From assembly GCA_913057135.1 (NCBI GenBank), contig CAJXNM010000026.1:1-39993 (forward strand): 39,993 nt of DNA. The letters are read 5' to 3'. This stretch comes from an uncultured Halieaceae bacterium. GTDB taxonomy: Bacteria > Pseudomonadota > Gammaproteobacteria > Pseudomonadales > Halieaceae. The stretch's first letter is position 1, and every line of letters begins with the position of its first letter. Below, piece by piece: positions 26,790-34,858 of the stretch. The notes below the pieces were generated by a model. It had not been told where the DNA came from. It made no database searches and worked only from the letters and a program-made list of their open reading frames with translations. A program made the translations under genes and the position numbers.

Positions 26790-28529
26790 GTGAGCAACAA
26801 GATCAAGGTCGACAAACCACTCGTTATCCTGCACGGAGACGAAATGGCACAAATCGCGTTCGAGCGCATTCTCGAGCAATTTGTGACATCGCGACTCGAC
26901 ATCGACCTGATCGAGGTGGACTTATCGGCGGAAACCCGTTTTCTTAGCAATGGCAAGGTGGTAACCGAGGCCATTGATGCGCTTAAAACCCATGGTGTCG
27001 GTGTCAAGAATGCAGGCATGACGGTTAATCGGGCGCAGCTCGATGAGCTATTGTCGAAACACCCTCACGTCGTCGAGGCCGAGCTCGATAAGCTGGCCAC
27101 TAAATCCCCCAATGGTGCTATCCGTAAAGGTATTGCGGGCAACATCACCCGGGAAGATATTGAATTCCGCAACCTCACCAGTGTCCGGCCTGACTGGATT
27201 AATCGCGATATTGAAGTCGATACCATGGAAACCGGTGGCCTTGATTTCAGTTACAGCGAGCTCTCTAACGCCACCGGTGTGGCCAAGGTGATGTTTGTGG
27301 GTAGCAGCGGCGATCCGGTTGAGTTACACCGGCGCACCTTGGTGAAAGGCGACCCTTGGATGTTGGCCACTAACAGCATCGAGGACGTTCAGGCCTGGGC
27401 GCATCGCTTCTTCCAGCGGGCCATCGATGAGCAGCGTGACATTTACCTGGGCTTGAAAGATACGGTGGTGCCCGGCTACGACGGTGTTATGCGAGCGGCC
27501 ATTGAGGAGATTTACCACAGCCACTATCAGGCACAGGTTGAAGCCGCCGGGTTGCGCTATCACTACGAGCTGATCGACGCTCAAGCTGCGCGTATCGTCG
27601 CGAATCCACCCGAGCGCGCACTGTGGGGTGTGCCTGACAATGTCACTGGCATGAAGCTCTATAAACTAGTGCAGCAATTGAAGCGCTACGGACTGCCCGA
27701 GCGCAAAGCGCATGTGTCGATTTCGCGCATGAGTGCCGGTGGCGGTGATCAGTACGGCAGTTACAACACCCCCGCGCCGGAAGACGGCATCATCAAGGTA
27801 CTGGTTGATGGCGAGGAAAAACACGCCCGATTTGTGAGTGCTAACGACCCCATTCTATTCATGTCGAACGACCGCGAATCCATTAAAGACTGGGTGACGC
27901 AGGTGTTTAAAGACGCGGCGGCGAACAAGAAAGAAGTGTACTTTGGGCTCAAGCGCGAGTTCGTTCAGTACGATGAGGTGTACAGCTCCATTATTCTAGA
28001 GATTCGCCAGGAGCTGGCGGCCCTCGATACGCCGCCTCCGTCGTTCATGATTATGCGACCCTCGCGGCAGCTGAGTAAGATGATCTGCGATCCACCGCGC
28101 TGGGGTCTTTACCCCGCTCAGAACCTCGATGGCGACATCTTCTCTGATATCTCTGCGGCGTTGGGCGGCAGCCTAGCCACCGCCAGCTCGGTTATTATGA
28201 GTAAAGACGGCACGATGCTATTTGAGGCACCCCACGGTACCGCCCACGATTTGTATCTGCGCTATCTTGAAACCGATGGTAAGGAAGCCAACTTCAACTC
28301 ATCGGCACTGATTTTTGCGGTTGCCAATGCACTCGAAGAGTTGGCAAACCGAGAGAGTAATGAGGCGCTGCGGGATTATGCGAAGAAATTGAAAGTGGCG
28401 CTTATCGATACGGTCGACCAAGGCATTATTACAGGCGATCTGAAAGGTAAGACGACCGATCCTGCGAGCGAGCGCATTGTCGACATGGCCGGTTTCCTCG
28501 ATGCCATTGAGGCCAACCTGGCTGCTTAA
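26790..28529 (+). CDS. type II isocitrate dehydrogenase, probably NAD+-specific, with an inserted duplicated domain
   Basis: A 579-residue cytosolic beta-decarboxylating dehydrogenase that turns isocitrate into 2-oxoglutarate and CO2. Eukaryote-like (type II) motifs are HGDEMAQIAF (15-24), KSPNGAIR (105-112), K223 in GLKDT, the metal ligands in DGDIFSD (D449, D453), and PHGTAHDLY (481-489). D487-L488 replaces the Arg-His that grips the NADP phosphate, indicating NAD+. It is ~165 residues longer than dimeric type II enzymes because of a segment around 285-445 that repeats the preceding region. From memory, the C. litoralis enzyme is a hexamer with a 163-residue extra segment and coenzyme determinants at D487/L488, which coincides with my count. 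GTG 26790 follows GGGGGA; the frame extends upstream to 26742 without support. Confidence 0.92.
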   Translation: MSNKIKVDKPLVILHGDEMAQIAFERILEQFVTSRLDIDLIEVDLSAETRFLSNGKVVTEAIDALKTHGVGVKNAGMTVNRAQLDELLSKHPHVVEAELDKLATKSPNGAIRKGIAGNITREDIEFRNLTSVRPDWINRDIEVDTMETGGLDFSYSELSNATGVAKVMFVGSSGDPVELHRRTLVKGDPWMLATNSIEDVQAWAHRFFQRAIDEQRDIYLGLKDTVVPGYDGVMRAAIEEIYHSHYQAQVEAAGLRYHYELIDAQAARIVANPPERALWGVPDNVTGMKLYKLVQQLKRYGLPERKAHVSISRMSAGGGDQYGSYNTPAPEDGIIKVLVDGEEKHARFVSANDPILFMSNDRESIKDWVTQVFKDAAANKKEVYFGLKREFVQYDEVYSSIILEIRQELAALDTPPPSFMIMRPSRQLSKMICDPPRWGLYPAQNLDGDIFSDISAALGGSLATASSVIMSKDGTMLFEAPHGTAHDLYLRYLETDGKEANFNSSALIFAVANALEELANRESNEALRDYAKKLKVALIDTVDQGIITGDLKGKTTDPASERIVDMAGFLDAIEANLAA

Positions 28530-28542
28530 ATGAGGGTCCCGA

Positions 28543-28576
28543 CACGGGCGGCTAGCTGCTTCGTCAGCGGCCCGTG
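28543..28576. terminator. hairpin between convergent genes
   Basis: CACGGGC pairs with GCCCGTG, and a further GCTG/CAGC stem closes a CTTCGT loop, 13 bases past the isocitrate dehydrogenase stop and 22 bases past the porin stop on the other strand. No clear T-run follows in either direction, so it may be a weak bidirectional terminator. Confidence 0.4.
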
Positions 28577-28598
28577 GGGAATTCAAGTTGGCTGCACC

Positions 28599-29774
28599 CT
28601 AAAAACACACGTCCCATTGCAAAACCACTTGGGTATCGCTTCGTGTCACGGCGTCGGTTCGATTGGCGTATTGCCGATTTACTTCAAGGGTGAATTTGTT
28701 GCGATGCCCCGTGAGGAACCAATTTAAGGCTAAAGCGGCTTCACCCTGATGAGTATCGCTGTAGTCGATATCTACCCAGGCGAGGCGTGTTGCGAGTTCT
28801 ATTTGCCCTGCTCGCCCAAAGCGTAGCGATGGCGGAATGTAACCCAGCTGAATGTAGGCACCATAAATATCGTTATTGGACCCCGTGGTCTTATCCTCGA
28901 TACGCTTCCAATGGAGCTCTTGCTGTAACGCCAACCCATTCTTTGACCAACGCCAGTCTTGGGTCACTTGCCGCAGCTGGTAGCGATCTCGACTCCCCTC
29001 CGTAAACCCCGGTAGTTGGCTGCCACCCGAGCTTGAGTATCGGGTGTAAGCACTGGTATTGGTGAGTAAGGAGATGCCAATTTGGCTCCGTGCCGTTGTT
29101 TGCGGCGTTATATCACTGGAGCTAAAGCCAACGCCGCCTCCGGCGTTATTCCACTGTAGCCGCACCAATCCCATGGGTTTGCTGCCGTCGTAATCAGCAC
29201 GAGGCCCAGTACCACTGAGCACAGCGGCCCAGAGCTCAACAGGCCACTGTGTTTGGCTGGACTTGCCATGCCACGCCAAACCTGTCTGTCGGTCGATTTG
29301 CATCCAGTAGTTCACAATGGAGCGCTCTGCCATCGTTTGCTTGCCCGAGGATACTTTACGCTCGTAGCTGAATTCGGGCTTCCACTGACCCAACAACCAT
29401 TCACCGTTGGCGCCAGCGGGGACCGCCAATTGAAGATCGTAAAGCAGGTCGTTGTTCCAGTCGTACTCGTGGGCGATTTTCAGTCCATCTTGGGTCTGTA
29501 TGTTGAGTTTGAAACGGCCGCGACGCAGCTCGGCATCGCCTTGATCGGGGTCATCAAATTGGTCGTAGTGGGATGGGCGTTGCTCATCAAAGGCGCGAAA
29601 CTGGGTACGAAGCCAAGCTGTAACCAATGTCCCCTCGCCGCTGCTCCAACGCCAGCGCCGATCGTCGGTGTACTCGAATTGGCTGCTACCCCTAACGGGT
29701 GTCGCAGTGGAGGCCAGGATTAAGAGCGCTGCAACTATCAACTTGCGTGATTGTGGCGGGTACATCGCGAGCAT
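28599..29774 (-). CDS. OprO/OprP-like outer-membrane porin
   Basis: A 391-residue beta-barrel protein with a signal peptide (hydrophobic residues ~13-24, cleavage near VRGSS). RRGRFKLNIQTQDGLKIAHEYDWN is the conserved entry of the phosphate-selective porin O/P family. Alternating-residue strands follow, and the chain ends in WDVCF with a terminal phenylalanine. Such channels admit anions such as phosphate or small solutes; selectivity cannot be read here. Two in-frame ATGs (29774, 29765) share a GGAG at suboptimal spacings. No pho-type genes are adjacent. Confidence 0.8.
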   Translation of the reverse strand: MLAMYPPQSRKLIVAALLILASTATPVRGSSQFEYTDDRRWRWSSGEGTLVTAWLRTQFRAFDEQRPSHYDQFDDPDQGDAELRRGRFKLNIQTQDGLKIAHEYDWNNDLLYDLQLAVPAGANGEWLLGQWKPEFSYERKVSSGKQTMAERSIVNYWMQIDRQTGLAWHGKSSQTQWPVELWAAVLSGTGPRADYDGSKPMGLVRLQWNNAGGGVGFSSSDITPQTTARSQIGISLLTNTSAYTRYSSSGGSQLPGFTEGSRDRYQLRQVTQDWRWSKNGLALQQELHWKRIEDKTTGSNNDIYGAYIQLGYIPPSLRFGRAGQIELATRLAWVDIDYSDTHQGEAALALNWFLTGHRNKFTLEVNRQYANRTDAVTRSDTQVVLQWDVCF

Positions 29775-29849
29775 TCGCTCCAGCTATTTATGAGGCAGTG
29801 CGGGCGTAAATTTAGCGCGATCGCTACCTCTAATGTAACCTTTGATGCG

Positions 29850-30953
29850 CTAGCTGAGGACCAGGTCGGGCTCGCCCAGTAACGTCATGTCAGGTGTTAC
29901 GCCTAAGCCCGGTCCTGAGGGTGCTGTGATGCTGCCGTTAGTTCGTACAGGCGCCTGTGGGTCGAGCCTTGGATGCACATAGCTCGATAAGTCACATACG
30001 TTCATCACCAACTCTGTCGGTGTAGCGGCGGCGAGATGCAATGCTGCCGCAGTGACAATGTCGGACCCCCAGGTGTCTTCGACACACATCTTGATACCCA
30101 GCTGAACGCAGCGATCTCTTGCCTGCAGCGCCGCGGATAGGCCACCAAATTTAGAGATCTTTAAAGCGACGGCGTCAATACAATCGAGTTCGCTGGCACG
30201 CTGGAGGTCCGCCACTGACTGGGCGTTTTCGTCAATCTTCATGGCCAGTCCAGTGGCGTGCTTTACGCTGGCACATTGCTCAAGCGTGGCGCAGGGTTGC
30301 TCGAGCATAATGTCGAGATCATTAACCGCACGTCCCACCCGAATAGCGTCGAGCTTACTGGCGCCGCAGTTCCAATCGCCATAAACCAAAGGACCATCGC
30401 CCACGGCTGCGCGCACAACACGAAGACGCTCGACGTCGCTCTGCCAGTCGTTGTCTGCTCCCAATTTACATTGAAACTGTCGGATACCACTGGCATGAGC
30501 ATCAAGCGCGATCGTACGCATTAGCTCAGGATCCGTGCAGGTTATGGAGTGATAAGTGGGCAAGTTGGCACTAAACAAACCGCCCAGCAAATTGTACAAA
30601 GGTTGCCCTGCCGCTTTTGCATTAATGTCCCACAGAGCCATATCGATCGCCGATTTTGCATAACCATGACCAATAAGATACTTATTGAGCCGGTACATGA
30701 TGACTTGTACCCCAAGCGGGCTCTGGCCAATCAGCTGAGGTGCCAACTCTTTAACTACGGGTGCGACACCGTTAGCGTATGCCGGTAAGTAGTGAGGAAT
30801 GGCGCAGTACTCTCCCCAACCGTGAACATCGGAGTCAGTATCAATGCGCAACACCACGGTGGTCACTGTATCGCACGCCTTACCTTCAGACATCTGGTAT
30901 TTCAGGTGACTAGTAAGCGGTATATGCCACAGGGAAAGGCGGGTTATTTCCAT
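29850..30953 (-). CDS. enolase-superfamily enzyme, muconate-lactonizing subgroup, possible betaine epimerase
   Basis: A 367-residue TIM-barrel enzyme of the mandelate racemase/MLE type. An N-terminal capping domain covers residues 1-120. The acid/base lysines are K163 (QCK) and K265 (ALKISKFGG), and the Mg2+ ligands are D193 (GDWN), E219 (LEQP) and D241 (IDEN). The first lysine of the usual K-x-K is Gln161. VEDTWGSDI near 291-299 resembles enzymes acting on proline-type betaines (HpbD), whose catalytic lysines I recall as K163 and K265. It may racemise or epimerise an amino-acid betaine, or catalyse a dehydration. It is the last gene of the regulator-led operon. The ATG at 30953 has GAGA upstream; the longer frame to 31052 would overlap the previous gene. 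Confidence 0.83.
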   Translation of the reverse strand: MEITRLSLWHIPLTSHLKYQMSEGKACDTVTTVVLRIDTDSDVHGWGEYCAIPHYLPAYANGVAPVVKELAPQLIGQSPLGVQVIMYRLNKYLIGHGYAKSAIDMALWDINAKAAGQPLYNLLGGLFSANLPTYHSITCTDPELMRTIALDAHASGIRQFQCKLGADNDWQSDVERLRVVRAAVGDGPLVYGDWNCGASKLDAIRVGRAVNDLDIMLEQPCATLEQCASVKHATGLAMKIDENAQSVADLQRASELDCIDAVALKISKFGGLSAALQARDRCVQLGIKMCVEDTWGSDIVTAAALHLAAATPTELVMNVCDLSSYVHPRLDPQAPVRTNGSITAPSGPGLGVTPDMTLLGEPDLVLS

Positions 30954-30984
30954 CGTTGCTGTCTCGGAGAAGGGTGCTAAGCCC

Positions 30985-31374
30985 TCAGAGTTTGCCTTCT
31001 GCTTCCAGCACTTTGCGCGCCGCACGGAAACATTCAAGGGCTTGCGGTACACCGCAGTAGATACCCACTACGTGGATAATGGCCCGGATCTCTTCAGTGC
31101 TGACACCGTTATTGATGGCACCGCGACAGTGGATTTCCCATTCATGCATCTTGCCCAATGCGCCGATCATGGCCAGGTTCATCATGCTGCGAGTTTTCAT
31201 ATCAATGGCTTCATCACCCCAACCAAAACCCCAGCACCAAGCTGTCATGGCTTCTTGAAAGGGTCGCGTAAAGTCATCGGCTGCCGCGAGATTTTTTTCC
31301 ACGTATTCAGCACCCAAGGTGGTTTTGCGTTGGGTTAATCCCTTCAGGAATAGGTCTTCGTCAAATACTGTCAT
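30985..31374 (-). CDS. carboxymuconolactone decarboxylase (PcaC/AhpD) family protein
   Basis: A 129-residue all-helical protein. The centre and end (RSMMNLAMIGALGKMHEWEIH, NNGVSTEEIRAIIHVVGIYCGVPQA) follow PcaC, which decarboxylates 4-carboxymuconolactone. The paired catalytic cysteines of AhpD peroxidases are absent, so a lyase or decarboxylase-like role is likelier than a redox one. No ring-cleavage enzymes are nearby, so a protocatechuate role is doubtful. The ATG at 31374 has AGGAGA five bases upstream; the open frame to 31461 overlaps the aldehyde dehydrogenase. It lies 35 bases after that gene and 31 bases before the enolase-superfamily gene. Confidence 0.85.
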   Translation of the reverse strand: MTVFDEDLFLKGLTQRKTTLGAEYVEKNLAAADDFTRPFQEAMTAWCWGFGWGDEAIDMKTRSMMNLAMIGALGKMHEWEIHCRGAINNGVSTEEIRAIIHVVGIYCGVPQALECFRAARKVLEAEGKL

Positions 31375-31409
31375 GGCACTCTCCTGGCGATGTGGGCGCT
31401 TTACGAGGT

Positions 31410-32867
31410 CTAGATGGATGAGGTTTTGATGGCGATATTCTTGGTTTGCACGTAATTCCACAGTGCCTCTCGCCCCTTTTCGCGACCATAACCGGATCGG
31501 CCGTAGCCCCCAAAAGGCGTTTCAACACCCCCTGCATACCATTCGTTGATAAAGACCTGGCCGGCACGAAGTTGTCGAGCTGCTCGGGTTGCTCTGTCGA
31601 GATCACGAGTAAACACACCAGCTACCAATCCGTAGGGCGTGCTGTTGGCGAGGGTAATGGCCTCTTCGTCACTGTCGAAACTGAGGACTGACAGCACGGG
31701 GCCAAATACCTCTTCACTGGCAATCGCCATATTAGGGCTAATGCCGCCCAATACTGTTGGTGCCAAAAATGCGCCGGGTCCGCCTAGTCGCTGGCCTCCG
31801 TGCACGCATTGTGCGCCTTGATTTAATGCTCTCTTCACCATATCCAATGCGCGCTGGCATTGGGCTTCGCTGACCATGGCACCCATATTTGGACCGAACT
31901 CCTTGCGTTCGATGCCGGCCCCCACCGATAAGCTACCTGCCACTCCGACGGCTCGTTCTATTAGCTCGTCGTAACGGCTATGGTGCACGATGACGCGACT
32001 CATTGCGCTGCAGACCTGGCCGGCGTTGAAGTAGATTCCCCAGCGAAGATCCGTTTCAAAGGCGTCAAGATCAGCATCACTATGGACGATAGCGGCAGAT
32101 TTGCCCCCGAGCTCGAGTACGCAGGGAACGACGTTTTGGGCGGCCGCCGTGGCAATGGCAATGCCGGTCGCCACAGAGCCCGTGAACACCAGTTGGTTAA
32201 CATCGGGGTGCGCGGACAGGGAGGCTCCCGCTTCATGACCAACACCGCAGATGACATTGATAGCACCCTTGGGCATACCAATGGCATCTGCTGCAAGCCC
32301 AAAAATACGACTACTGAGTGGCGTGAGTTCCGGGCTTTTAACCACGCAGCTATTTCCGGTAGCCAGTGCCGCCGATAGGGATCGGGCGGTCATCTCAATG
32401 GGGTAATTCCAAGGGATGATGTGAGCTGAGACCCCATAGGGTTCAAGTTCAGTGAAATCTAAATAGCCAGCGCCCAAGGGTACAGAGCGGCCCTCTACAG
32501 TGCTCGCTTGGTTGCCGTAATACTCAAAATACTGTGCTGCACCGTCAATCTCGAGTTTAGCTTCCCATAGTGGCTTGCCTTGCTCGCGAGTCAGCAGCTT
32601 AGCCAGTTCATCGCTGTGGTCCAGTAAATAGCGGCCCATAGCTTGAACTAAACGGCCACGCTCGAGTGGCCGCATTGAGCGTAGTTCCCCGTTTTGATGT
32701 TGTTGTCGCGCTGCTTGTACGGCCGCATCGACATCGCGGTGGTCGGCAAGCGTGTGTTGCCCCAGGATATCCCCTGTCGCCGGATCGATAACGTCGATGG
32801 CGCCGGCGCCTCCCGCGCACCAACGGCCAGCAATGTAGTTATGGTACACATCGCGGTGCTCAAGCAT
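31410..32867 (-). CDS. NAD(P)+-dependent aldehyde dehydrogenase, betaine-aldehyde/amino-aldehyde type
   Basis: A 485-residue aldehyde dehydrogenase. N154 lies in IPWNYP, the general base is E252 in LELGGKS, the nucleophile is C286 in NAGQVCSA, and EEVFGPVL and FGGYGRSGYGREKG follow. Overall it is like betaine-aldehyde, aminobutyraldehyde and succinate-semialdehyde dehydrogenases. It would oxidise an aldehyde released by the cluster, for example after transamination, though formaldehyde from the Rieske enzyme cannot be excluded. Its ATG lies inside the last codons of the Rieske gene (8-bp overlap), so translation is coupled. The longer frame to 32942 is therefore unlikely. Confidence 0.92.
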   Translation of the reverse strand: MLEHRDVYHNYIAGRWCAGGAGAIDVIDPATGDILGQHTLADHRDVDAAVQAARQQHQNGELRSMRPLERGRLVQAMGRYLLDHSDELAKLLTREQGKPLWEAKLEIDGAAQYFEYYGNQASTVEGRSVPLGAGYLDFTELEPYGVSAHIIPWNYPIEMTARSLSAALATGNSCVVKSPELTPLSSRIFGLAADAIGMPKGAINVICGVGHEAGASLSAHPDVNQLVFTGSVATGIAIATAAAQNVVPCVLELGGKSAAIVHSDADLDAFETDLRWGIYFNAGQVCSAMSRVIVHHSRYDELIERAVGVAGSLSVGAGIERKEFGPNMGAMVSEAQCQRALDMVKRALNQGAQCVHGGQRLGGPGAFLAPTVLGGISPNMAIASEEVFGPVLSVLSFDSDEEAITLANSTPYGLVAGVFTRDLDRATRAARQLRAGQVFINEWYAGGVETPFGGYGRSGYGREKGREALWNYVQTKNIAIKTSSI

Positions 32868-33942
32868 TGTGGGCCTCGCGTATCCACTGGTGCAAGGTAC
32901 GTATGGAGTGCTCCGAGTTAACCCCCGACTTAGGGTCGACAATAAGAGGCCCCGGCTTATAACCGCGGGATTTCATGCCGCGTTGGACCGACTCCACGAG
33001 TTTGATGTCTTCTTCCACTGTGGTGGCTCGGTCCTGCACAGCCAGGCGCCGGATCACCTCGCTGTCCCAGCCACCTTCGGTGTACCAGCCCCGCCAAACA
33101 ACCACGCGTTCGGTGTCGACAGCACGCCAGTGATAGGTGTTAAGTACGTTGCCTGGATAAACCTGAAAGCTAAACATGGGCCATAAAAACCAACTGGAGT
33201 ACTCATCCGCATGGGGTTTGCTGTGGTCGATGTCATAGGTCATGTTGTCGAGACTTTGACACTCGGTGGTGTGGCGAAGGCAATAGCCTTGGGGTTGGAT
33301 GTCGTAGGTTTCTGGCTTGATAACGCCTGTGGCGAAGGTCGGGTGATTTAGCGTGCAGTGGTAACACTCGGAATAGTTCTCAACCGATACTTTCCAATTG
33401 CAATGCTCTTCGATTTCTACCCACTCAAGGGGTTTGAGGGTTTGCCAGTTAGGTAGCCACGCCTCTAATTCTGCTCGAGCATTAGGAAACCATGTATCCA
33501 TTGGCTGCGCATCGGGATCGAGATTCACAAAAATGAATCCAACGAACGTCTCGGTGCGGACTTCATTAAGGCAAATGGCGGACTTATCAAAACCAGGCAC
33601 TGCGTGGCCATTGGGTGCTGCGCGAAGCTGGCCGGTTAGCTCATAGGTCCATGCATGATAGGGGCACACGACAACCCGAGTTGAGCCTTCACCGCTGACC
33701 AATTGATGAGCGCGATGTTGGCAGACATTGTAAAAGGTGCGAATGACATGATCGCGCCCCATTATGCAAAAGAGACTCTCTCCGGCGAGCTCGAAGGTAA
33801 AGTAGTCACCGGGGTTATTGAGTTGGCTGCAGTGGCCCGCGAATTGCCAGGTAGTTGACAACAAGCCGTCACGCTCTGCTTTGAAAAGTTCAGGGTCTGT
33901 GTAGTAACGAGGGTCTAGCGCATGGATGGGCTGCTCATTCAT
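32860..33942 (-). CDS. CntA/YeaW-like Rieske oxygenase, probable quaternary-amine N-demethylase
   Basis: A 360-residue oxygenase component. The Rieske [2Fe-2S] ligands are C74-x-H76 and C93-x2-H96. The catalytic mononuclear iron site is H195, H200 and D312, with E192 as the bridging acid in NYSECYHC. The C-terminal LVESVQRGMKSRGY...SEHSIRTLHQW closely follows E. coli YeaW and carnitine oxygenase CntA, and is unlike two-subunit ring hydroxylases. Relatives attack carnitine, gamma-butyrobetaine, stachydrine or glycine betaine. Oxidative N-demethylation (releasing formaldehyde) or C-N cleavage is expected. The required flavin/ferredoxin reductase is not in the window. The ATG overlaps the regulator stop (ATGA). 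Confidence 0.9.
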   Translation of the reverse strand: MNEQPIHALDPRYYTDPELFKAERDGLLSTTWQFAGHCSQLNNPGDYFTFELAGESLFCIMGRDHVIRTFYNVCQHRAHQLVSGEGSTRVVVCPYHAWTYELTGQLRAAPNGHAVPGFDKSAICLNEVRTETFVGFIFVNLDPDAQPMDTWFPNARAELEAWLPNWQTLKPLEWVEIEEHCNWKVSVENYSECYHCTLNHPTFATGVIKPETYDIQPQGYCLRHTTECQSLDNMTYDIDHSKPHADEYSSWFLWPMFSFQVYPGNVLNTYHWRAVDTERVVVWRGWYTEGGWDSEVIRRLAVQDRATTVEEDIKLVESVQRGMKSRGYKPGPLIVDPKSGVNSEHSIRTLHQWIREAHNA

Positions 33943-34826
33943 GACGGATCGTCCTCATACATACCCAGCTCGTGACGCCGGCGATGGAAGGCATCCACGC
34001 GCTCTACGATTTCCCCACTCGCAATCGAGATAACAAAGCTGAGCAGGGTTTCGAGAAGCGCAATGGTCGACACCGAGGATGGAAAAAATTGGGGAGTATC
34101 GACACAGACATTGAAGTGATGATGGGCGCGCAGACTAATAGGGCTGGCAGGGCTATCGGAAATTGCAATGACCGTCATGCCTTGTTGCAAAGCGATCCGA
34201 ACCGCTTCAACGACCTCGGTGCGGTAGGGTTTCATGGTCATTGCAATCAGCACATCCCGCTGGTCGGCCCACGCCAAGTCGTCCACAGCGGTTGATCCGG
34301 GCCGGGGAATAGCGTGAAACTGGGTCATTCCCGTTGCGGCAAGATGTGTGAAATTGCGCGCATTGGCATTGTGAACCCCCACACCCAGTACAAACACCTG
34401 CCTCGATTCCCATATGGCTTTTGCGGCGACTTGCAGGTCATCTGCCCTGATGTTTGCGAAGGTCTCTTCAATGTTGCGAACCGCACCGCCCACCATTTCT
34501 GCATACAGTTCGCCAATTTCGCCAGATTTTCTAATGTCTTGTAGCCATCGCGCCCGATCGGGAAAGCTGGCGGTACCTGCTCGGATGGCGTCCCGAAAGG
34601 GTGTTCTGAAATCTTCGTAGCCTTCGAACCCAATCTGCCGAGCCATGCGCACAAATGTGTTGGGTTTAACGTTGGCGGACTGGGCGATCTCTCGCACCGT
34701 GGATACACCCACATCTTGCGGATTTTCCAGCACATAACGGGCTGCCTTCTGGGTTTCAGGGGTCAGTTCGTCCCACTGATCCGACAGCTGCTGCAAAATC
34801 TGCTTTGAAACATTTGTACCATTCAT
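33939..34826 (-). CDS. RpiR-family transcriptional regulator
   Basis: A 295-residue regulator. The N-terminal helix-turn-helix domain occupies about residues 1-80 (LTPETQKAARYVLENPQDVGVSTVREIAQSANVKPNTFVRMARQIGF), and a SIS sugar-isomerase-like effector domain about 115-260 (VFVLGVGVHNANARNF, DVLIAMTMKPYRTE, VIAISDSPASPIS). RpiR proteins usually sense sugar phosphates, but some control amine or amino-acid catabolism. It heads the leftward operon, its stop overlaps the Rieske start (ATGA), and it is divergent from the FAD enzyme gene. The inverted repeat over its start codon implies autoregulation. The frame extends to 34892, but that would cover the whole divergent promoter region. Confidence 0.92.
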   Translation of the reverse strand: MNGTNVSKQILQQLSDQWDELTPETQKAARYVLENPQDVGVSTVREIAQSANVKPNTFVRMARQIGFEGYEDFRTPFRDAIRAGTASFPDRARWLQDIRKSGEIGELYAEMVGGAVRNIEETFANIRADDLQVAAKAIWESRQVFVLGVGVHNANARNFTHLAATGMTQFHAIPRPGSTAVDDLAWADQRDVLIAMTMKPYRTEVVEAVRIALQQGMTVIAISDSPASPISLRAHHHFNVCVDTPQFFPSSVSTIALLETLLSFVISIASGEIVERVDAFHRRRHELGMYEDDPS

Positions 34827-34848
34827 GGTTGACGATCGTACAAATGTT
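34809..34848. promoter_or_regulatory. inverted-repeat operator, likely RpiR-family binding site
   Basis: AACATTTGTAC (34809-34819) and GTACAAATGTT (34838-34848) are perfect 11-bp inverted copies separated by 18 bases. Half-site centres are 29 bp apart, close to three helical turns, so two regulator dimers could sit on one face. The left copy lies in codons 3-6 of the regulator gene and the right copy lies in the intergenic region, suiting control of both divergent units. Confidence 0.7.
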
Positions 34849-34858
34849 GCCCTAGCCT
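34829..34858 (+). promoter_or_regulatory. possible sigma-70 promoter for the rightward operon
   Basis: TTGACG (34829-34834) is a good -35 box. TAGCCT (34853-34858) after an 18-base spacer is a poor -10 box. The right operator arm (34838-34848) would fill the spacer, consistent with repression. The -10 is weak enough that the true promoter may differ. Confidence 0.3.

Noticed and set aside
29850-33942. Aromatic-ring (beta-ketoadipate) pathway suggested by MLE, PcaC-like and Rieske names
   Set aside because: No ring-cleavage dioxygenase or small oxygenase subunit is present, the Rieske protein is CntA/YeaW-like, and the MLE-type enzyme lacks the K-x-K pair.
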